From Aurantiochytrium sp. KH105 (taxonomy: Eukaryota > Sar > Bigyra > Thraustochytrida > Thraustochytriidae), in assembly GCA_003116975.1 (NCBI GenBank), contig BGKB01000189.1:90283-154282 (forward strand): 64,000 bases of DNA, in the 5' to 3' direction. Below are positions 1 through 9,600 of this stretch, in pieces (position 1 is the stretch's first letter; every line of letters begins with the position of its first letter). Below the pieces are notes generated by a model, which worked only from the letters and a program-made list of their open reading frames with translations, was not told the DNA's origin and made no database searches. Made by a program: the position numbers and the translations under genes.

Positions 1-19
1 GGGGGGGGGTGGGGGGGGA

Positions 20-135
20 GAACAGAATGAGAGGCACGCCTGCGAGTGGAGAGGCCGTCGCAGACGGCTGCGATCTGTGTCGGCTGTGGCCAGTCTTTAC
101 ATGTTAAGCGGCGCCGAAAGGGACACATTTACTGT
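20..135. repeat. 3' flank of duplication unit A
   Basis: This stretch after the opening poly-G run matches 5880-6010 imperfectly: both read through a GAATGAGAGG start, a GTCGCAGACGG core, CGGCTGTG(G/A)CCAGTC and a GGACACATT block. It marks the outer edge of a segmental duplication whose units each hold one LRR membrane gene (A and B) with flanks. The unit may start before the window. No gene is seen in it. Confidence 0.6.
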
Positions 136-179
136 GTCTTTTGACCTGTTTGTTCCAGACTAACATTACGTCACCCGCC

Positions 180-313
180 TCCAGATGCTCGACCAGGGTT
201 TCAAACGAAGTCACGCCGCGCAGAGAAAGATAGCGAATGGAAGGGTTGAAGTTGCCAACAGTTTTCCCAACTCGCTTTCGATGTTGAAGAAGGCGTTATC
301 GCTCCAACATGAG
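180..313 (-). pseudogene. relic LRR fragment 3' of gene A
   Basis: Read on the minus strand, this segment encodes NPSIRYLSL followed by a TSF, and before that a DNAFFN stretch. Both match the LRR block of gene C (about 14440-14560) in the same order but in different frames, so the fragment is broken. It lies immediately downstream of the stop of gene A and has no start or continuation. A matching decayed copy lies at 6188-6318. It is probably the remnant of a deleted or truncated array member that predates the A/B duplication. Confidence 0.6.
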
Positions 314-343
314 ACCCACTCTCCCCCTTCTCGGGGATACGAC

Positions 344-3300
344 CTAAGCATGGAAGCTGTCATCTCCGTGGTCATCTGACGCGTCTCCGTGGCCCTTTTT
401 GTCGGGCGCGTCTTCTCTGCGGAGAAACACGTCCACGGCCGAAGCCAAAGGATAGAAGTAACTCTCCTTCGGACGATTACGATCTTTGAGAGTGAATCGA
501 TAAGCAAAACCCCCATGGGGGCAGTGTCGTCGGATCTCTGGTGCAAGAACTTTCTCACCATGAAAGACAAAACAGAACTCCAACTTGTCCGCGTCCTCGG
601 GCTGAAGACTTTGAATGGTAACGTCGTGCCAGCGATCTTCAGCCTCAAGTTTGTCTACGGTCTTCTTGTTGAGCTTGAAAGGACCATTAAAGCTCAACGT
701 CGTACCGACTGTCAGCGCGGAGGCCGAGACGAAATGTCGGTTTGCATCAAAATAGAGGAAGCCTCCATAATGCAGGAAACGGCGCGTAGTGTCTTCGTAG
801 CGCTGATGCTTGAACCAGTCGAGACTTGAAGCTTTTAGGTCGGTGAGCGGATTTGCCCAGCAAAAGTACCTTGCCTCTGGTGGAATGTGCCAGTAGCGCT
901 CGAGAAGGCGCGACGCTATGGTGTCGGGCGTTCTGACAGTAATGGGCCAGATTTTGCTGATCGTACCGGTGGGGCGAAAGGTTTTGACAGATTTTCTGGC
1001 CTGCGATGAATCCTTGCCAGCGGAGAGTTGAGTTGCCTGAGAAATATTCGTGCCTCTCCCGGATTCTCCCGCCGTGCTCCTGGATTCTTCCGCTAGATAA
1101 ACATCGTCAAAGACATCTGGACAAATGAATTCGTAAATGTTCCAGCGAAAGTCGATCTTGAGATTCAGACGGCGCGTGGACATAATATCGAAAGACGGGA
1201 GCGATAGAAATGGCGTTTTCGTGATGTCAGCAAGTGGTGCATTGTGAAGCCTTTGAAGCAGCGGCATGACCGTTCTTCTGAAATTTTTCACGCGATCCCA
1301 TCTCTGACCCTCAGTAGCATCCACCGCATCGAGAATCGATTCAGCTCGCTCTACGATCTCGTTGCAGCGCTCAAGCTCAGGCTTGGTTCCCGTGAGATCC
1401 TCCCATTCTTGATACTCGTGAACACTCAGCTTCCTCCTCGCACGCACACGACGCACAAAGTCTACCAGGGCCACGACATGCGACAAGATCTTCGTGGATG
1501 CATCGTGGTTAGATTGAAGAAGCCCCGCTACATTGTGCTCTTGCACCCTCTCAAGCAACGAGCCAATGCTCTCAATGGCTTTCAGAGTATTTTCGTCCAG
1601 GCTGTTCGCCACTTCAGCTCGGCAGCAGAGGAATAAAGGCGATCTGGGCGGTGCCAAAGCGGTGTCGTTTTGCTTGAGCACCTCAAGCTGTTCTTGGAGC
1701 TGCTTCGTGTAGAACGGAAAAAGCTGGGACGGGTGGTCAATCTGTACTACTTCGACGTCAGGCATCAATGGCGAAGCGAAGAGAGCGTCGGCGTCGCTCA
1801 TTGGGACTTGTGTTTCACTGAGATGGACCGCTCTCAACGAACGACAGGAACTTAGCAAACACTTTGCAGATTCCAGCGAACGAACGCCTGAAAGACGCAG
1901 CTCACGAAGAAAAGGTGTGTTATTGGTCAGAGACTTGAGTTCCGCCTCACGAAATTCTGCAGCGCCCGCGAGGGAAAGCGTGCGAAGATTAGGGTTGATA
2001 TTCTCCGCAAAATCCTCCCATCCAGTGAATTTCTTGTCAAGCACGTTGCTCAGCTTGAGTGTTTCCAAGGACGAGCAACGCTTCAAGAGCTCAGTAAGCA
2101 GTCCTCTATCTGAATCTGTATTCTCGATCGATAGGAAATTGGCTTCCCTACCAGTCTCCTTGGCCCATGTTTCCTTGATTAAAAGATTCACATCGAGAGC
2201 GAGGAAGCGCAGCCCGGTGCAGAACTTCGCAATAGGCTCGAGTGAGTCTTTATCCAGCGAAGGAAGGTCACGCAGGCTGAGCCGCCACAAGTTCTTTCCC
2301 GAGCACTTTGCAATGTGGCGCACACCCCAACTCGTGACTTCAATGCAGCCATCGAGGACGACTGAACCAAGTGCGATACACCTGTTGGACTCGAAATACC
2401 CGAGCCCCTTGTCCGTGATCTTCGTGCAAAAACTGAGGTTAACGTTTTGCAAGTTCGGGCACATGCACGAGATGAGCTTGAGGATGTCGTCGGTGATGCT
2501 GATGCAGTCTGTAAGTTCCACAGAGCGGATACTACGAAACAGCGTCTTGCTGTCCATACGGCCAAAGAGAGGGTCCATGAGGATGCTTGAGAGCCTGGAA
2601 GCATCGCCCTCTTCGGAGCCCATACAAGGTGTGGATGGGCACGATATTGCTGACGATACTTTCTTCAGCAAGGTCTGACCCTCGTCAAAAGGCTTGCCTT
2701 CGGAAAGGACATGCCGACTGATCTTCGAGCGAAAGTGGTGGTACGCGCTCCAAGAGGCGGCAAGAGAGCTCTTCCAGCTGAGCGAAATGCCAAATGTGAA
2801 CGGGATCATGAGGATGTTTCTGAGCCAGCTCAAGCCCCATAGCAGGGCACGAGCGAATGAGTTCTGACTCGTTCGGCGATCGAACTCGAAAAACTTTGTC
2901 AGCGCCTTGGAGACGAGTTTCTTACCGTAGTAGAACTCAACCTCCACATCGTCTCCGGAATCGTCGTCTTTGGCATTGCTTTTTTCAATTGCTCCGAGAA
3001 TTTTATAGTCAATATCGTTGTTTGGATTGAACACGAGGTGGCGGACCAGAATCAAGTTGTGCAGACCTGGAATGTCGCGAAGGAGAAAGACAGCCTCGAT
3101 GAGCTGGCGGAAGGCAGACAGCAGAGAGGTGAGCAGCGCAAGCCAGTACACAAACTCAAACTCGCCGCCCTGAAAGACAACGATGAAGATGACTTCGACC
3201 ACGATCTGCGGGATGTCCTGAATGAGAAGGACGATCGCGGTCCAGATCGACATATGGGCGGCCTTGTAGTCGGCTTTGGCCTGCGTAGAAATGGGGTCCT

Positions 3301-4687
3301 TGACGAAGCTTCCCACAGCGTCTCCGATGATGTTGTAGCTCAGAGATTCCTGGATCTTGAAGGACTCCTTGATGAAGTCGTTGAACCCGGAGTTGGGCTC
3401 AATGATGCCCAGCAGAACGCCGAAAAGGTACATTCGACTTCGGTGCGCGTCGTTCCAATCCACGAGCTTGTAGTCCCAAAGACCGATTGCGAACCGCGCG
3501 GTGAATGTCAAGGTGAGGGCCGCGAGAGACACGTAGTACAAGTAGCCGTAGTCGCCCGCAGCAAGAGGCATGAGCTGCGTGACGAGGAAGAACAAATCTG
3601 AGACGATATTGGTGACTTCCAAAATAGCGTCAAACGCCGATCCGTAGATGCGCAAGCGGCGTCTCTTCTCGATCGTGTGCGGCAGCGTGTAGAGACGAGG
3701 TGTGGCATGCTTGAACCTCCTATCCAAGGTCTCTTTGAAGGTCGCGGGGAAGCTTTGAATTGCGTACCGGCAGAGATATGGGAAAAAGTTCCGGACCTTT
3801 TGCGCGACGCTGTTGCACGTGCTCGCTGCTGTGGATGGTGAATTCGTTCCTCTCATCCTCGTCTCCGCTTCACGTTTCCGGACACGAGCATCTTCCAGAA
3901 TGGATACGTGTTTGCTTCTGTAGCACTCACGCAAGAACTCCATCTTGTTGATCATCTTGGAAATGATGTGAAGAAAGTCCTCAACATCGCTGAGGAGCAC
4001 CTCGGTCATACGACTGTCAATGAAACGCACGCGGTCCTGTTGAGGGTGATCATCCTGTGAAGCGAAGCTCTCGAGGCATTCGTGGTCACTGCTGTCGCTG
4101 ACATAGTGATCAAGATTTGCGAGGCGCTGGCCCACGTCAACGACCGCCTGGACGAGGGCGGGGTCGTAAAGAAAATCTCCGTCCTCGATTGCCCTGACGT
4201 GGTCGTGAGTGAAGAATGGCTTGGCCTTGTCTTCAGCGGCCAATTTGCTCTTTTTCTTGGAGCCCGTGCCGCTGAAACGCGAAGCAATGGTGCTTCTTCG
4301 TCGCGCGGGACTTCCCGGAGTGACCGTGGCATCCTTCTTCTTTTGCTTTACGAGTCTGGTCGTGCCCGAAGGAAACGCGCCCTGACGTCGCACAACGCCT
4401 TCCACTCGACGCTTACATTCATGCTCCACGTCAACTAAGCTCTGGTACACGTTGGCCTCGTCCTCCCTCAGTTTGCGCATCGTTATCTTTTCGTTCTTTT
4501 TTGGTCCGAGACATCCGAAGCAAGTCTTAGACGTATTCTCGTCGTCAGTCTCCAAGCTACTGATACTGTCCGAATGCTGGTCTCCCGCAAAGGAAGGGCT
4601 GTCGCCGTCATCGACCGTGACGGAGACATGATCTTCATCCACGCTCGTGGTCGGCGCTACGCTGCGATCCTCCTTTCTGCGAGGCAT
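344..4687 (-). CDS. gene A: multi-pass membrane LRR protein, novel architecture
   Basis: Single-exon gene, 1447 aa; the ATG has an A at -3 and matches the start of paralogue B. Order: acidic Ser/Asp N-terminus with CFGC (56-59); RRQGAFPSGT (100-109); FFTHDHVRAIEDG to RLANLDHYVSD (158-198); DSRMTEVLLSD (224-234); membrane domain with hydrophobic segments near 353-374, 381-403, 479-506, 512-536 and 613-636, including QDIPQ (490-494); Cys-type LRRs (about 715-985) with CPNLQNVNLSFC; helical linker (1000-1150); C-terminal module with RRLNLKIDF (1172-1180), FLHYGGFLYFD (1304-1314), TTLSFNGPFKL (1329-1339). The LRR type resembles AMN1/F-box LRRs, but no F-box is seen. Function unknown; a membrane-anchored sensor or scaffold is inference. 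Closest relative is B, near-identical through the membrane region. Confidence 0.85.
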   Translation of the reverse strand: MPRRKEDRSVAPTTSVDEDHVSVTVDDGDSPSFAGDQHSDSISSLETDDENTSKTCFGCLGPKKNEKITMRKLREDEANVYQSLVDVEHECKRRVEGVVRRQGAFPSGTTRLVKQKKKDATVTPGSPARRRSTIASRFSGTGSKKKSKLAAEDKAKPFFTHDHVRAIEDGDFLYDPALVQAVVDVGQRLANLDHYVSDSSDHECLESFASQDDHPQQDRVRFIDSRMTEVLLSDVEDFLHIISKMINKMEFLRECYRSKHVSILEDARVRKREAETRMRGTNSPSTAASTCNSVAQKVRNFFPYLCRYAIQSFPATFKETLDRRFKHATPRLYTLPHTIEKRRRLRIYGSAFDAILEVTNIVSDLFFLVTQLMPLAAGDYGYLYYVSLAALTLTFTARFAIGLWDYKLVDWNDAHRSRMYLFGVLLGIIEPNSGFNDFIKESFKIQESLSYNIIGDAVGSFVKDPISTQAKADYKAAHMSIWTAIVLLIQDIPQIVVEVIFIVVFQGGEFEFVYWLALLTSLLSAFRQLIEAVFLLRDIPGLHNLILVRHLVFNPNNDIDYKILGAIEKSNAKDDDSGDDVEVEFYYGKKLVSKALTKFFEFDRRTSQNSFARALLWGLSWLRNILMIPFTFGISLSWKSSLAASWSAYHHFRSKISRHVLSEGKPFDEGQTLLKKVSSAISCPSTPCMGSEEGDASRLSSILMDPLFGRMDSKTLFRSIRSVELTDCISITDDILKLISCMCPNLQNVNLSFCTKITDKGLGYFESNRCIALGSVVLDGCIEVTSWGVRHIAKCSGKNLWRLSLRDLPSLDKDSLEPIAKFCTGLRFLALDVNLLIKETWAKETGREANFLSIENTDSDRGLLTELLKRCSSLETLKLSNVLDKKFTGWEDFAENINPNLRTLSLAGAAEFREAELKSLTNNTPFLRELRLSGVRSLESAKCLLSSCRSLRAVHLSETQVPMSDADALFASPLMPDVEVVQIDHPSQLFPFYTKQLQEQLEVLKQNDTALAPPRSPLFLCCRAEVANSLDENTLKAIESIGSLLERVQEHNVAGLLQSNHDASTKILSHVVALVDFVRRVRARRKLSVHEYQEWEDLTGTKPELERCNEIVERAESILDAVDATEGQRWDRVKNFRRTVMPLLQRLHNAPLADITKTPFLSLPSFDIMSTRRLNLKIDFRWNIYEFICPDVFDDVYLAEESRSTAGESGRGTNISQATQLSAGKDSSQARKSVKTFRPTGTISKIWPITVRTPDTIASRLLERYWHIPPEARYFCWANPLTDLKASSLDWFKHQRYEDTTRRFLHYGGFLYFDANRHFVSASALTVGTTLSFNGPFKLNKKTVDKLEAEDRWHDVTIQSLQPEDADKLEFCFVFHGEKVLAPEIRRHCPHGGFAYRFTLKDRNRPKESYFYPLASAVDVFLRREDAPDKKGHGDASDDHGDDSFHA

Positions 4688-5870
4688 GGTGTCCGCTCGC
4701 TCACTCGCTCGCTCGCTTTCGCTCCCTGAGCTCCGTGTCTATCGTCTGTCTGTTCGTCTGCAAGACTCGCCTCGCTCCGCCCCGCCTCGCCCGCCGCCGC
4801 GACAAAACACGCGCGAGCACGCCGTTCTGGGCTCGAGGCAGAGCAGCTCGCGCGCGATGCAGGTCTGCTGCGCCGCGTCGCGTCGCCTCGTGCCCTCTCC
4901 AAAGCCATTCGCAAGGTCGACTAGTACAGGCCAACTGCAGTGTCTCTGATTATTCTTACCCAATACTACAACACGAACAATCGCACGCGCTTCTCGCTGG
5001 GCCTATACTTCCTTTCCGTCTGACGAGCAAGCTGGCCGCACACACCCGGTCGCTCTCGCAAAGCTGGCGCGCGCCGTGCCGTCCGCAGCGCCACTGCCAG
5101 GTGCGCGACGGGTCTAGGATTGGCTGCGCGGTGCTCTGCTGTGCTCTGCCACTGCTGTGCCGCGCGTGCGGTCTGCTGTGCTGTGCTGTGCTGTGCTGTG
5201 CGTTGCTCTGCTCTGGCTCGGGCTCCGCGCGTGCCGCGCCTGCACGTGCCGCGCCGTCTCTGCTCGTCCCGTCTCGCCTCGCCTCGTCGCGTCGCGTCTC
5301 CTCTCCTCGCCGGCGCTCTCTTCCTCTCCGCCACGACCCGGCGCGAGCGCGCGAGCGCGCGAGGGCGCGAGCGGGCGGCCGTGGCATGGGCGGCGTGGCA
5401 TCATGATGTGGCGTGGCAGTGGACGGTGGCCGACTCGGCCGGGTGTACACGCGCCGCGCGTGCAGGACGAGCAGCCACAGCCACTGCCAGCGGGGATGAG
5501 CCCCAAAGGACGGATCATGACGTCACCACTGCCGCCCATGCCACGGTCGCTCATGCCGCTCGCGCGCGCGTTCGCCCGCCCGCACGTCCGCGCGCTCGCG
5601 CGCTCGCGCCCGGGGCGGGCCGGAGCGGAAGAGAGGACAAAGACAAGGAGCGTAATAGTAAGCGGCCAATGACTGCGTACTGGAAGAGAGCACGTGGGCG
5701 ACGCCCGTATGGTATACTCGCGGTCGGCTGAGGCGGTAGGGAGAAGGCAAGAGGGCCGCAAGTAGGGCGGACGGAGGCGAGCTGGAATGAAAGAGTGAAA
5801 GAAAGAATGAGAGAAAAGAGCTTTTGGGCCTAGTTGGGCAAGTCGACTTTTTTTACAAAGGGGAAAACGA
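4688..5870. other. GC-rich 5' flank of gene A, no gene
   Basis: No convincing gene; frames here are Arg/Ala-rich GC artefacts. It holds the presumed promoter of gene A. A GTGCT pentanucleotide run lies near 5170-5205 and a GAGCGCGC-rich block near 5337-5385. The latter, and an AAGCGGCCAATG block near 5660, recur upstream of gene B (about 11790-12000), so the promoter region was duplicated with the gene. A short GAAA-rich tract (5787-5820) is the unexpanded counterpart of the long microsatellite at 12124-12720. Confidence 0.6.
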
Positions 5871-5875
5871 AAGGG

Positions 5876-6010
5876 AAGAGAATGAGAGGGATGCCTCCAA
5901 GTTTTATATGAGTGGAGATGTTGTCGCAGACGGCCTGCGTCGGCTGTGACCAGTCCTTAATTTAAAGCGGCGCTTCGAAGGACACATTGAATGTGTCGTT
6001 GCGACCTAAC
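5876..6010. repeat. 3' flank of duplication unit B
   Basis: Imperfect copy of 20-135 with the same order of blocks (GAATGAGAGG, GTCGCAGACGG, CGGCTGTGACCAGTC, GGACACATT). It marks the junction between unit A (about 1-5870) and unit B (about 5870-12120). No gene is seen between it and the relics that follow. Confidence 0.6.
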
Positions 6011-6187
6011 TATTCCGCCAAGAGATTCGTGGTCATCAAGCTCTACAAATTTTTAAGGTGGGGGAACATCGATTTCCACCAACAGACCAAATCGCTTCCA
6101 GCAGAAGCGAAAATACCCAGGCAGTCCTTGCGTACTTGGGCATATACTAGCAATACATTTGACTTTACGTAATTCAACGAAAGTCAC

Positions 6188-6318
6188 CCGCCTCCAGATG
6201 CTCGGTTTCAAACGAGTTCGCGCTGTGCAGGAAGAAAACAAAGCGAATGGAAGGGTTGAAGTTGCCAACAGTTTTCACAATTCATTAACGGTGTTCAAGA
6301 AGGCGTTGTTGCTCTGAT
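6188..6318 (-). pseudogene. relic LRR fragment 3' of gene B
   Basis: Diverged copy of 180-313, the same LRR relic related to gene C. The GCGAATGGAAGGGTTGAAG core and an AACGCCTTCTT (minus strand) core are kept, with several small indels around them. No open frame spans it. Its presence 3' of both A and B shows that it was part of the duplicated unit. Confidence 0.55.
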
Positions 6319-6345
6319 ATGAGCCCCACTCTCCCACTCTCGGCG

Positions 6346-6540
6346 ACATGACCTAATCATTGAAACTGTCATCTTAGTGGTCATCTTGCGCGTCTGCGTG
6401 GCCCTTTTTGTCGGGCACCACTTCTATGCGGAGGAATTCTTTCACGGCCGAAGCCAAAGGACATAAGTTGCTCTTCTGCGGGCGACCATCTTTAAGAGTG
6501 AACCGGTATGCATATCCGCCATAGGGGCAGTGACGTCAGA
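6346..6540 (-). pseudogene. relic copy of the gene A/B C-terminus
   Basis: This matches the last about 65 codons of genes A (344-540) and B (6681-6910): the Asp-rich tail, the VDVFLR-like stretch and the CPxGGYAYRFTL coding region can be followed on the minus strand, with substitutions and indels. It lies 3' of the intact B terminus, separated by about 130 bp of AT-rich DNA. It is a partial tandem duplication of the 3' end that unit A lacks. Confidence 0.6.
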
Positions 6541-6680
6541 AAAATGTTGGCCTAAATGCAAAACAAATCATTATTATAATATATCAAGAATGACGCTTCA
6601 GTATGGTCGTCGTCAAATTCTAAATTATTCGCCTCCTTCACTCACAGATTCTACAGAAGTACCCCTCTCGGGGATACGGC

Positions 6681-9600
6681 CTAAGCAATAAAATCGTCAT
6701 CTTCGTGATAATCTGACGCATCTGCGTGGTTATCTGACGCATTTCTGTGGCCATCTGACGCGTCTCCGTAGTCATCTTTGTCGGGCGCGTCTTCTGTGCG
6801 AAGGAATACGTCCACGGCCGAAGCCAAAGGATATAAGTAGCTCTCCTGCGGGCGACCATCTTTGAGAGTGAATCGGTATGCATATCCGCCATGGGGGCAG
6901 TGACGTCGGAGATCTGGTGCAAGGACTTTCTCGCCATAAAAGACGAAGCAGAACTCCAGCTTCTCCGCGTCCTGGGGCTGAAGATTTTTAATTGTGACCT
7001 TGTGCCAGCGCTTTTCAGCTTCAAGTTTGTCTACGGTCTTCTTGTTGAGCTTGAAAGGACCATTAAAGCTCAACGTTGTACCGACTGTCAGCGCGGAGGC
7101 CGAGACAAAATGCCGGTTTGCATCAAAATAGAGGAAGCCTCCATAATGCAGGAAACGGCGCGTAGTGTCTTCGTAGCGCTGGTGCTTGAACCAGTTAAGA
7201 TTGGCAGCTTTCAGGTCAGTGAGCGGGTTTGCCCAGCAGAAGTACCTTGCCTCAGGTGGAATGCGCCAGTAGCGCTCGAGAAGGCGCGACGCCTTAGTGT
7301 CGGGCGTTCTGACAGTAATCGGCCAAATCTTGCTGATCGTACCGGTGAGCCGAAACGTTTTGACAGATTCCTTGGGCTGCGATGAAACCGTGCCAGCGGA
7401 AAGCTGGGCTGCCTGGGAAGTATTTGTGCCCTTCCCGGATTCACCCGCTGTGCTTCTCGATTCGCCCGCCAGATAAACGTCATCAAAGATGTCTGGACAG
7501 ATGAACTCGTAAATGTTCCAGCGAAAGTCGATCTTGAGATTCAGACGGCGCGTTGACATGATATCAAATGACGGGAGCGCTAAGAATGGCGTTGACTCGG
7601 TGTCAGCAAGCGGCGCATTGCGAAGCTCATTGAGCAGTGGCATGGCGTCTTTCACGTAATTTCTGACGAGACCCCATCGTTTACCCTTGAGTGTATCGAG
7701 AATCTCATTAGCTTGCTTGACGATCACGTTGCAGCGTTCAAGCTCAAGATCGGTCCCCGTGAGATCCTCCCATTCCTCATACTCTTGAACGCTAAGCTTC
7801 ATCCTCGCGCGCACGCGACGCACAAAGTCTACCAGCGCCACGACATGCGACAAGATCTTCGTGGAGAGAAGATGGTCCTCAGGTTTAAGGACCCCCCATG
7901 CATCATTGTGCTTTTGCATCCTCTTATGCAGCGACTTGATGTTCCCAATGGCTTGCAGGGTATTTTTGTCCAGGCTTGGTTTTGCCAATTCAGCCCGGCA
8001 GCAGCGAGAAAAAGGCGATTTGGGCGGCGCCAAAGCGCTGTCGCTGCGGTCGAGGGCCAAGAGCTGTTGTTTGAGCTGATCCGAGTAGAACGGAAAAGCT
8101 GAGACGGGTGGTCGATCTGTGCTACTTCGACGTCAGGCATCAATGGCGAAGCGAAGAAAGCGTCAGCATCGCTCATTGGGACCTCTGTTTCACTGAAATG
8201 TACAGCTCTCAACGAACGACAGGTGTTCAACAGACACTGAGCGGATTTTAGTGAGCTTACACCTGAAAGGCGCAGCTCACGAAGAAAACGTGTGTTCATG
8301 GTCAGGAACTTGAGTGCCGCGTCATTGAAGTTCGCAGCGCCCGCGAGGGAAAGCGTGCGAAGGTAAGGGTTGATATTCTTCGCAAAATCCTCCCATCCAG
8401 CAAAGTTCTCGTCGAGCACATTGCTCAGCTTGAGTGTTACCAAGGACGAGCAACGCTTCAAGAGCTCAATGAGAAGCCCTGTGTTTTCGATCGATAGGAA
8501 CTTGTAGTCGCTGTCTTTCTCCTTGGCCAATGTTTCCTTAACCAAAAGGTTTACATCGAGAGCGAGAAAGCGCAGCCCGGTGCAGTACTTGGCAATAGGC
8601 TCGAGTGAGTCTTCCCGGAGCAAAGGAAGATCACGCAGGCTGAGCCGCCACAGGTTCTTTCCCGAGCACTCTGCAATGTGGCACACACCCAGACTCGTGA
8701 CTTCGATGCAGCCGTCGAGGACGACTGAACCAAGTGCGATACACCTGTTGGTCTTGAAATACTCGAGCCCTTCGTCCGTGATCTTCGTGCAAAAACTGAG
8801 ATTAACGTTTTGCAAGTTCGGGCACATGCACGAGATGAGCTTGAGGATGTCGTCGGTGATGCTGATGCAGTCTGTAAGCTCCACAGAGCGGATACTACGA
8901 AACAGCGTCTTGCTGTCCATACGGCCAAAGAGAGGGTCCATGAGGATGCTTGAGAGCCTGGAAGCGTCGCCGTCTTCGATAGAGCCCATGTAAGGTGTTG
9001 ATAGGCACGATATTGCTGACGACACCTTCTTCAACAAGGTCTGACCCTCGTCGAAAGGCTTGCCTTCGGAAAGGACATGCCGACTGATCTTCGAGCGAAA
9101 GTGGTGGTACGCGCTCCAAGAGGCGGCAAGAGAGCTCTTCCAGCTGAGCGAAACGCCAAATGTGAACGGGATCATGAGGATGTTTCTGAGCCAGCTCAAG
9201 CCCCACAGCAGAACACCAGCGAATGAGTTCTGACTCGTTCGGCGATCGAACTTGAAAAACTTTGTCAGCGCCTTGGAGACGAGTGTCTTGCCGTAGTAGA
9301 ACTCAACCTCCACATCGTCTCCAGATCTATCGCCCTTGCTTTTTTCCATTGCTCCGAGAATTTTGTAGTCAATGTCGTTGTTTGGGTTGAACACGAGGTG
9401 GCGGACCAGGATCAAGTTGTGCAGACCTGGAATGTCGCGAAGGAGAAAGACAGCCTCGATGAGCTGGCGGAAGGCAGACAGCAGAGAGGTGAGCAGCGCA
9501 AGCCAGTACACAAACTCAAACTCGCCGCCCTGAAAGACAATGATGAAGATGACTTCGACCACGATCTGCGGGATGTCCTGAATGAGAAGGACGATCGCGG

